A DNA stretch of 64,000 nucleotides. It comes from Lantana camara. Its lineage: Eukaryota; Streptophyta; Magnoliopsida; Lamiales; Verbenaceae. Within the stretch, counting starts at the first letter, position 1; each line of letters opens with the position of its first letter. The position numbers and the translations under genes were made by a program. Location: NCBI GenBank assembly GCA_037501455.1, contig CM074859.1, positions 22,201,001 through 22,265,000 of the forward strand, given 5' to 3'. Below, piece after piece: positions 55,799 through 64,000 of this stretch. The notes beneath the pieces are model-generated. The model saw only the letters and a program-made list of their open reading frames with translations, made no database searches and was not told the origin of the DNA.

Positions 55799-56524
55799 AA
55801 TACAATATACAATATTTTATATATATTATATGTGTATAATGTATTTCTATTATTTACAAATATTATTAATAAATAAAAATATACATCGATATTATTTATA
55901 TATTTTTATTAAAAAATAATATATATATATATATATACACACACACAATTACTTATACATATATATACTAAATAAATATATACATAATACAATATACAAT
56001 ATTTTATATTTATATATTATATTATATGTGTATAATGTATTTCTATTATTTAAAAATATTATTAATAAATAAAAATATACATCGATATTATTTATATATT
56101 TTCATTAAAAAATATATTATTTATTACTTATACATATATACTAAATAAATATATACATAATACAATATACAATATTTTATATTTTTATATTATATTATAT
56201 GTATATATATATTATATTTATTATAATATTATATTATATTATATGCTAATTTTCATAATTGAGGGTTTTTCTGCAAATTGAAACTAACACAGGGGGTTAG
56301 GTGCAATTGACTCATATATATATATCATTAAGGGTATAAGTGACATTTCACTCCCAAAAACCCTTCCACACACGCAGTCAATGCGCGTGAGGGCCACACT
56401 ACGCGCTCAGGGTTTTTTTTTTGCAAACTTTTAGAAAACACATGGTTCTTTGGATGATATTCCATATGTCGGGGTTTTTTCTACTCTTTTCGCCTAACAC
56501 AGGGTAGTTTTCTGCATTTTTCTC
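55799..56524. repeat. Right part of the MULE-like element
   Basis: AT-rich sequence with several copies of atacaatatacaatattttat and aaatatacatcgatattattt, then the inverted copy of the left end (56243-56312), then the terminal TIR (about 56470-56524). Confidence 0.6.
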
Positions 56525-56534
56525 CTTCCGCATA

Positions 56535-57055
56535 TGTAAACACAAAATTTTTGTTACAAACAACAATAAATTCATCAATGATCAAGCATAAGTGCATAAC
56601 AAAGTAGTCTTAAAAAGATAAAATGAAATATTATTGAAATAAATTTTTAAGGACATTTCAAAATTTTGATCCGAAATTAATTCTATTAAAATATATATAT
56701 ATTAACATAATAGTCCGTTAAAAGACAAATGATTTTAATTGAATTAAGTTCAAACTATAAAAAAAAATTCGGATAAACTGATGGGTGTCGAGACCACCAA
56801 GATCAAATCCCAAATATTGCATACAATTAAATTGTAAAATAGTGACAACGGGTGTCGATCCTCCAGAATTATTTTGTATCTTTTACTATGCTAAGAAAAT
56901 GCAACAAACAAGGGGAGGTTTGAGATTTTAGATTAAACTAATAATCAATTTAAATAAACAAATAAAACTAACTTAACAAGAACTTGGATAAAAACTCGAA
57001 TATGATTCAATAGATAACAACTAGTAGGGAGTCCCCTAGTCATGCATTAAACTAC
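56535..57055. other. Unassigned AT-rich sequence left of element H
   Basis: No supportable gene. The phrases gatgggtgtcgagaccacc (56780) and acgggtgtcgatcctcc (56848) form a diverged direct repeat. The sequence continues across H at 63355, so H inserted into it. Confidence 0.5.
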
Positions 57056-59439
57056 TGTAACGCCCCAATTTCCAATTATGCAATATGTGAATTAATTTCC
57101 AAATATGACTTAATTGTTTAATTGCATAATTGTCTTTAAGTGGCCATTTTATTAATTTAAGGACTTAATTGCATGAAATAGTTTCAGACTTAATTGATCA
57201 TTTTGCATGAGATTGAACCTAATTACCTAACTTACAAAGTGGAGGGATTAAATTGCAATTTGTGTTTAGCATCATATAATATCTAGCATATACTTTTGAT
57301 TGCATCAACACTTATACACACATGATCCCTCCCTTCTCTCCCTCATCTCGTTCAACCGAGCAAGAAGAAAGAAGAGGATTCTTCATTGGGAGCTTGAATT
57401 CAAGGGTTATTTGCATGCTTTGAAGTATCATCATCATCCCAACATCATCTCTTTTCCTTCTTTTCATTCATTCAAGGTATGAACTTTAGTTTGGGAAATA
57501 CATGAATATATATATGAGAGCTAGGGTTGTGTGTTGAGCTTGGCAAATTATGTTTTAGTTGTTGGAAGCATGATTACATGATTCTAGCTTGGATTTGATG
57601 CATATATTGTGAAGGTTATATGCTTGGAGCATGAGTTCATATATGGGTTTCAAATGAGTGATTATTGATGATCTAACATGGAGTCATGGTTTTTATGAAT
57701 TGTTATTGATCAATATGTATGTTAGCATATTTATTGCATCTTTTGTGTGCATTTTAATTTGGCTTGAAGCCATTTTTGAGGTTGTTTGTTGTGTTTGCCA
57801 TTGCTGCCCTGTTTCTGCTCTGCATACAGCTGCTCTCGTATTCTGGGAACGGCCCTTCCCAACCCCAGTTCAAAACTGGAACGGCCGTTCCCATGATGCT
57901 GAGACTAGGCCAGCGAGACTGGGAACGGCCGTTCCCATTTTGGCCTTTGAGCCGGAAGGGCCGTTCCCAGCTAAAACGTTTTCCCTTTTAAGAAAACGCT
58001 GGCGCATTTTCTGAGCCGTGGGAACGGCCCTTCCCATTTTCAAAGGGAAGCCGGAACGGCCGTTCCCATAGTCCAGAACGTGTGCAAATATTCTGCATAA
58101 AATTATATTTTTGGCACCTCGTTCCAACGGTTTCTTTGACCCGATTTGATATTATATGATCTAAAATGAAGTGAAACAAGATATTTTCATGGTACATTGC
58201 ATCATACTCGTCGTCTCGTTGCATTTCGCCGTTCGTTCTATTTGGTACATTTTGAGTCGTGTCTTATGTACACTTGTCTTTGTTGCACAGACCGGCACGC
58301 CAGTGACGTGGAGTGGCCTTCTTAGGCCGTGTCTTTCTCTTTATTTTGTCGGTACAGGTGAGGTTTAATTGCTAGATATCTAGAACCGTTACAACCCTAT
58401 GTGATGTTTTAAGCCAAAAGGTATATATATCTATAGTTTTCCAAACGCTATTGAATTGCAAATGATTTACCGAATTGTATTGTATTGTATTGTATTGATT
58501 GACCGTGTTTTGGGCGAGTATTGTACCGTGCACTGTGGGCCCGAGAGTTAGTGTTTGAGCCAACCGGGAAAGCATGGGCTGACGGGTAACTCTTACACTC
58601 CTCTCTACCGTGGGGATGAACCCTGAATCCACCAGGAGGTTTGGTGGAGGAAGGAATCCCGTGCGTGGGAGTCATGTTCCCGACGCACACCGTGTTTACC
58701 GTGGATGGATCGGGCTTTGCAAACCCACCATCATTGGAGGAAGAAGGAGTCATTGAAACTGCTACGTGTGCACTGTAATTGATTGCATGACCACTTAATT
58801 AATTAATAAAAAAGTATCGTGATTGTACACTGTCGGAGTAAGGTTGGAGAATGCCCTCACTCGCCGGGCCACTGATTGATTGATTGATTGAAAGCATTGA
58901 TTGTTAAATCTGATAATTGTAATCTCGGGCGAGCTTTATGTTATTATTGAACTTATATTGTTTCCGTTTATAAAACCTTACCCGAGGTTATGATTTGCAT
59001 GTTATCTGCGCTTATATTTATTATGCCCCTCGCTCAGTCTTGTGGAGACTGACACCTCACTTTTCAGTTTTGCAGGTTGTGTGCTAGGCGGGATTGGTGT
59101 CGAGTCAAGTCTTTCATTTTGGGTCTGGCACGTGTCCATTCTACTTTGCATATATTGTTATCTTCGGTTGTATATAATGTTATGTTTTTGAGAGATGATA
59201 ATGTATTGATAGGAGATTAGAAATGGTTTGCCTGTTAAAGACTTGATAGTAATGCATTTCAGTTTATTTTCTGTTATGATAATTGGTTTGGGGTTATTCC
59301 CGCCTAGCTAGATAGCGTTTATTTTTCTTGTCACCCGTTCGCTATGGCTCAGTTCATGTATAGATTGACCGTTTCATATGTGGACTGAGCTATAGTACGG
59401 GGGATGTGGCACCTTTGCGCTTCGGGTGTTACATCTACA
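57056..59439 (+). repeat. 5' LTR of element H
   Basis: Carries six palindromes (57845-58067), a (TTGTA) run of about five units (about 58472-58495) and a (GATT) run (about 58873-58891). The true end is ...TTACATCTACA, set by comparison with the 3' junction and the TSD. Short reverse frames are palindrome read-through. Confidence 0.94.
57845..58067. repeat. Array of six 16-bp palindromes in the 5' LTR of H
   Basis: GGGAACGGCCGTTCCC-type palindromes lie at 57845-57860, 57878-57892, 57921-57936, 57954-57968, 58020-58035 and 58053-58067. The 3' LTR has the same set 3,910 bp further on (61755-61977), with the third altered at two sites. The same motif set occurs in solo LTR G. Confidence 0.85.
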
Positions 59440-59441
59440 GG

Positions 59442-59455
59442 TGGTATCAGAGCCC
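59442..59455 (+). other. Primer-binding site of element H
   Basis: TGGTATCAGAGCCC lies two bases after the LTR and is complementary to initiator methionine tRNA, as in plant chromovirus-type Gypsy elements. Confidence 0.9.
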
Positions 59456-59651
59456 GGTTGCAAAACCGAGGTTCTCGTGTCGTGTCGTGTCGAGTCTAGG
59501 TCGTGCGGCATAGGAATTAATTGTCAACTTGAGAGTCTTGTATTATTATTTGAAATTATTTGACCTATTTGAATCAATTGTGACTTGAGAATTATTTGCA
59601 ACCATTAGCATCCACTAATTCAACATGCATCCTTAGTGTCTTGAATACAGG

Positions 59652-60618
59652 ATGCATCGAGGTCGTCATCATCGTGATCGTTCTCCGGAACATCGACCGC
59701 GTAGGCGTCATCGTCGAGAGAGATCACCACCCCCTCCAGCTCAACCACAGGACTTCATGAATGCTGTGGTTGGCCTTATAGATCAGAGGATGAGAGAGCA
59801 CGTTCCTCCCGCACCGCCTGCTCCACCGGTTCAATTAGAAGTACCTATCTCAACTATACTTCGGGAATTCCAGAGTCAACACCCTCCTAAATTCTTTCAC
59901 GGCAATGATACCGAGGCGGAGATGTGGTTAAAGGAAGTAGAGAGAATTTGGGAGCTTATACCATGTGAGTCTCGAGAGAAAGCTCGTTGCACCCTTACGT
60001 TGATCCAAGGAGAGGCTTATTCTTGGTGGGAAAGTACTAAGATAGTATTGGAGGCTGCCGAGGAGGAGATTAATTGGGAGGTCTTTACTCGAGAGTTTAG
60101 GAATAAGTTCATTCCTCCCTCAGCGCGTACTAGGAGATTGAAGGAGTTTACCGAGTTAAGGCAAGGAAGGATGTCAGTTTCGGAGTATATATCCGAGTAT
60201 GAGAGGCTGTCTCGCTATGCACCTAATATAGCGAGTGATGACTTTCATAAAGCAATGCAGTTTGTGCAAGGACTTCGACCGGACATACAGGAGGCATTAG
60301 AAAGCGGTCAATACAAGCACGTGGGCCAAAGCTACTAGTAAAGCTTTGAAAGTTGAGGATGCCGTTAATGCTAGGAGTTCTACCTCACGAGCGGGATCGA
60401 TTCAGAAGACTCCACTTAAACCAGCTTTGTCACCACCTCCAGAAAAACCTCTCTGCACTTATTGTGGACGCGACACCCACACTTATGAGGGTTGTAGGAA
60501 GCGGTTACGTCTATGTTTCCGTTGTGGGAGTGTTGAGCATCAGATAGATACGTGTCCGGAACGACAAGAACTATCCTCCGGGGGACAGAGACCGTTTAAC
60601 AGGCAAGAACAACGGTGA
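59652..60618 (+). CDS. Element H gag, one frameshift
   Basis: Starts at ATG 59652 with an Arg/His-rich N-terminus (MHRGRHHRDRSPEHRPRRRH). The retrotransposon gag domain (about residues 70-225) follows: FQSQHPPKFFHGNDTEAEMW, ARCTLTLIQGEAYSWWES, FRNKFIPPSARTRRLKEF, MSVSEYISEYERLSRYAP. A 1-bp insertion near 60316-60318 ends the first frame at TAG 60336-60338; the alternative frame continues (KALKVEDAVNARS). Two CCHC zinc knuckles, CTYCGRDTHTYEGC and CFRCGSVEHQIDTC, precede the TGA at 60616-60618. No protease sequence follows. The protein would form the particle shell and bind RNA. The single shift could be recent damage or a sequence error. Confidence 0.9.
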
Positions 60619-60795
60619 ACGGTACATCTAACCATGCATATCACGAGCATCATACACTTTCTTATTATATATTTGTATACCTTGTGTTTGCTATTTGCTC
60701 TTGCGTGAGTAATTGAAGTGTTGTTGTTTCTACTTGCTTCATATGTGTTGGTGCCTGTAGGTGACTATTTAAGTTTGTACGTGCTGTGGTCGTGT

Positions 60796-60948
60796 GAGAG
60801 TCGGGGTGCTATCTTCTTTGCTCGAGAGTCGGGGTGCTCTCTTGTGTGTGGAGAAACGGGGTTTTCTCATCAATTGTTTGGAGAGACGGGGTTCTCACGT
60901 CACATGTTTTAGTTTATAGTTCGAGCAGTGGACCTGGGAACCAGGTCC
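60796..60948 (+). other. Cluster of five hairpins before the PPT of H
   Basis: Four short inverted repeats share a CGGGGT loop: GAGAGTCGGGGTGCTATC (60796-60813), GAGAGTCGGGGTGCTCTC (60824-60841), GAGAAACGGGGTTTTCTC (60851-60868) and GAGAGACGGGGTTCTC (60881-60896). Then a perfect 8-bp stem GGACCTGG/CCAGGTCC with loop gaa (60930-60948). Stems differ in sequence while the loop stays constant. Function unknown. Confidence 0.6.
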
Positions 60949-60950
60949 TC

Positions 60951-60965
60951 TTAAGGAGGGGTGAT
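60951..60965 (+). other. Polypurine tract of element H
   Basis: ttaaggaggggtgat immediately precedes the 3' LTR. Confidence 0.85.
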
Positions 60966-63349
60966 TGTAACGCCCCAATTTCCAATTATGCAATATGTGA
61001 ATTAATTTCCAAATATGACTTAATTGTTTAATTGCATAATTGTCCTTAAGTGGCCATTTTATTAATTTAAGGACTTAATTGCATGAAATAGTTTCGGACT
61101 TAATTGATCATTTTGCATGAGATTGAACCTAATTACCTAACTTACAAAGTGGAGGGATTAAATTGCAATTTGTGTTTAGCATCATATAATATCTAGCATA
61201 TACTTTTGATTGCATCAACACTTATACACACATGATCCCTCCCTTCTCTCCCTCATCTCGTTCAACCGAGCAAGAAGAAAGAAGAGGATTCTTCATTGGG
61301 AGCTTGAATTCAAGGGTTATTTGCATGCTTTGAAGTATCATCATCATCCCAACATCATCTCTTTTCCTTCTTTTCATTCATTCAAGGTATGAACTTTAGT
61401 TTGGGAAATACATGAATATATATATGAGAGCTAGGGTTGTGTGTTGAGCTTGGCAAATTATGTTTTAGTTGTTGGAAGCATGATTACATGATTCTAGCTT
61501 GGATTTGATGCATATATTGTGAAGGTTATATGCTTGGAGCATGAGTTCATATATGGGTTTCAAATGAGTGATTATTGATGATCTAACATGGAGTCATGGT
61601 TTTTATGAATTGTTATTGATCAATATGTATGTTAGCATATTTATTGCATCTTTTGTGTGCATTTTAATTTGGCTTGAAGCCATTTTTGAGGTTGTTTGTT
61701 GTGTTTGCCATTGCTGCCCTGTTTCTGCTCTGCATACAGCTGCTCTCGTATTCTGGGAACGGCCCTTCCCAACCCCAGTTCAAAACTGGAACGGCCGTTC
61801 CCATGATGCTGAGACTAGGCCAGCGAGACTGGGAACGACCGTTCCTATTTTGGCCTTTGAGCCGGAAGGGCCGTTCCCAGCTAAAACGTTTTCCCTTTTA
61901 AGAAAACGCTGGCGCGTTTTCTGAGCCGTGGGAACGGCCCTTCCCATTTTCAAAGGGAAGCCGGAACGGCCGTTCCCATAGTCCAGAACGTGTGCAAATA
62001 TTCTGCATAAAATTGTATTTTTGGCACCTCGTTCCAACGGTTTCTTTGACCCGATTTGATATTATATGATCTAAAATGAAGTGAAACAAGATATTTTCAT
62101 GGTACATTGCATCATACTCGTCGTCTCGTTGCATTTCGCCGTTCGTTCTATTTGGTACATTTTGAGTCGTGTCTTATGTACACTTGTCTTTGTTGCACAG
62201 ACCGGCACGCCAGTGACGTGGAGTGGCCTTCTTAGGCCGTGTCTTTCTCTTTATTTTGTCGGTACAGGTGAGGTTTAATTGCTAGATATCTAGAACCGTT
62301 ACAACCCTATGTGATGTTTTAAGCCAAAAGGTATATATATCTATAGTTTTCCAAACGCTATTGAATTGCAAATGATTTACCGAATTGTATTGTATTGTAT
62401 TGTATTGATTGACCGTGTTTTGGGCGAGTATTGTACCGTGCACTGTGGGCCCGAGAGTTAGTGTTTGAGCCAACCGGGAAAGTATGGGCTGACGGGTAAC
62501 TCTTACACTCCTCTCTACCGTGGGGATGAACCCTGAATCCACCAGGAGGTTTGGTGGAGGAAGGAATCCCGTGCATGGGAGTCATGTTCCCGACGCACAC
62601 CGTGTTTACCGTGGATGGATCGGGCTTTGCAAACCCACCATCATTGGAGGAAGAAGGAGTCATTGAAACTGCTACGTGTGCACTGTAATTGATTGCATGA
62701 CCACTTAATTAATTAATAAAAAAGTATCGTGATTGTACACTGTCGGAGTAAGGTTGGAGAACGCCCTCACTCGCCGGGCCACTGATTGATTGATTGATTG
62801 AAAGCATTGATTGTTAAATCTGATAATTGTAATCTCGGGCGAGCTTTATGTTATTATTGAACTTATATTGTTTCCGTTTATAAAACCTTACCCGAGGTTA
62901 TGATTTGCATGTTATCTGCGCTTATATTTATTATGCCCCTCGCTCAGTCTTGTGGAGACTGACACCTCACTTTTCAGTTTTGCAGGTTGTGTGCTAGGCG
63001 GGATTGGTGTCGAGTCAAGTCTTTCATTTTGGGTCTGGCACGTGTCCATTCTACTTTGCATATATTGTTATCTTCGGTTGTATATAATGTTATGTTTTTG
63101 AGAGATGATAATGTATTAATAGGAGATTAGAAATGGTTTGCCTGTTAAAGACTTGATAGTAATGCATTTCAGTTTATTTTCTGTTATGATAATTGGTTTG
63201 GGGTTATTCCCGCCTAGCTAGATAGCGTTTATTTTTCTTGTCACCCGTTCGCTATGGCTCAGTTCATGTATGGATTGACCGTTTCATATGTGGACTGAGC
63301 TATAGTGCGGGGGATGTGGCACCTTTGCGCTTCGGGTGTTACATCTACA
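60966..63349 (+). repeat. 3' LTR of element H
   Basis: 2,384 bp, the same length as the 5' LTR, about 99.5% identical by eye. It is followed directly by the second actac. Confidence 0.94.
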
Positions 63350-63354
63350 ACTAC

Positions 63355-64000
63355 GATCATCGATTTTTAGTTAATTTTAACGTTAGACTATCTATAGTCG
63401 CCAACTATCTCTGGCTCCCTCGTTTCTTCTTTCCTTTTAGAACGATTAAAAGAAACTCCTAATAGTCGTCCCCTAATTAACCGATAACCCTATCAGAAAC
63501 TCCTTCAAAGATTCAATCGGACTAATTGCCTTAAGAACCAAAGAAACACTAGTCCTAACCGGTTTAGAACGAACTCGTACTTTACCTAATTAGATAGAAT
63601 TATTCCACAACACAAATTCAGACAAGCCTTATGCCCTAGCGTTGATTGCTACTTCGTTAATTATCTAGCTAACACCGCCGAATAAATTAACTAGCTATAT
63701 ATGTGTTAACAATTCCAAGATTCTTGCACTAATCAAAGAATCAAATTAACTCATAATAATCATGAAAATCGGGAATAAAACGGATAACGCAAGTTAACTA
63801 ATTTCAAAGAAGTATCTCACAAATCTAATGCATCACTTAGGAAATCCCAACTAGAAAATAAACTTAGCTACTCATAACTAATTCAAACAAACGAAATTGA
63901 GCATTCAACATAGTGTTTAAAGGAAAAGGGAAATAAACTATTGAAGCTCGAAATCTCTTCCTCAACCGAACGAAGGTTGCTGCGTTGTTTTGAGAGTGAG
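63355..64000. other. Unassigned sequence right of element H
   Basis: Continues the sequence interrupted at 57055. It is rich in A/T, with no frame, RNA gene or repeat boundary that I can support. Confidence 0.5.

Larger units (their letters stand above)
5353..56524. mobile_element. AT-rich TIR element (MULE-like), host of the nested retrotransposons
   Basis: With insertions removed, the element is about 1.25 kb (5353-5562, about 15504-15815, about 55799-56524). The left end starts GAGTTAACTGCACC and the right end, reverse-complemented, starts GAGAAAAATGCAG. Both continue into CCCTGTGTTAG and AGAAAAAACCC, giving an imperfect TIR of about 54 bp at roughly two-thirds identity. A 10-bp direct repeat cttccgcata flanks it (5343-5352 and 56525-56534), close to the 9-10-bp duplication made by Mutator-like elements. 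A second, better-conserved inverted copy of the left end lies inside the right end (56243-56312 versus 5356-5426). No transposase is visible. The element class is inference; the repeat structure is directly visible. Confidence 0.5.
57056..63349 (+). mobile_element. Element H: gag-only LTR retrotransposon (TR-GAG-like)
   Basis: A 6,294-bp element with two 2,384-bp LTRs (57056-59439, 60966-63349), TGTAACGCCCC...TCTACA, and perfect duplication actac (57051-57055, 63350-63354). An initiator-Met-type PBS and a PPT are present, but the interior is only about 1.5 kb with one gag gene. Protease, RT, RNase H and integrase are absent. The LTRs differ at about 12 sites, all transitions. The gag is of Ty3/Gypsy type. 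Movement would need enzymes from a related full element. Confidence 0.94.

Noticed and set aside
57845..58067. CRISPR-like array of palindromic repeats
   Set aside because: Repeats are 16 bp, imperfect, unevenly spaced, in a plant LTR, with no cas genes; not a CRISPR.
60718..61031. 64-65-codon frames after gag in H
   Set aside because: They read through the hairpin cluster and into the 3' LTR; no similarity to protease or pol.

Overview
The window is plant nuclear DNA, most likely from a eudicot. The evidence is CNL-type disease-resistance (NLR) leucine-rich-repeat fragments at the left end and plant-specific LTR-retrotransposon lineages (Copia, Tat-clade Gypsy) filling almost all the rest. 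I cannot name the species. There is no intact host gene; essentially everything from about 5.35 kb to 63.35 kb is transposable-element sequence.

Layout. (1) 1-4975: two tandem, decayed copies of the ARC2/LRR part of a CNL resistance gene. The second is split by an 891-bp hAT-type element with a perfect 8-bp target-site duplication (TSD), and the first copy preserves the empty site. (2) 5353-56524: an AT-rich, TIR-bearing MULE-like element that has acted as a landing pad. It holds Copia element K (5563-15498, TSD ttaag) and Tat-type Gypsy element A (15816-55798). (3) Element A has itself been hit at least four times: Copia B (17057-34757, TSD caacc), Copia D (35880-40779, reverse strand, TSD aggag), solo LTR F (49421-51376, TSD cacat) and solo LTR G (51566-54499, TSD acgag). 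Copia B in turn carries Copia C of the same family in reverse orientation (20585-28306, TSD ttaaa). Nesting therefore reaches four levels: MULE-like > A > B > C. (4) 57056-63349: Gypsy-like element H (TSD actac), which has 2.4-kb LTRs and only a gag gene.

How the pieces work together. K, B, C and F belong to one Copia family with 1.9-2.2-kb LTRs. C has an almost complete gag-protease-integrase frame but lost the rest of pol and half of its 3' LTR. B is a full-length pseudogene. K has badly decayed coding sequence but LTRs about 98% identical by eye, so it looks like a non-autonomous line moved by proteins made elsewhere. Across K, B and C the 5' leader keeps a set of stem-loops, including four about 100 nt apart with a shared core, and a GC-rich island with a stable hairpin. 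The LTR promoter has a G-box cluster and a TATA box abutting an 18-bp palindrome. Element A encodes gag, protease, RT, a classical RNase H, an extra RNase H-like domain and integrase on the + strand. Its long 3' region holds an antisense gene, apparently with its own TATA box and at least one intron, encoding a protein resembling the 'putative gypsy type transposon' family. H resembles the gag-only class of non-autonomous plant elements.

Relative ages by eye from LTR pairs: A is oldest (about 38 differences in 851 bp), then K (about 2%), then H (about 12 in 2384 bp, all transitions) and D (1 in 168 bp). All alignments were done by reading, so percentages are approximate.
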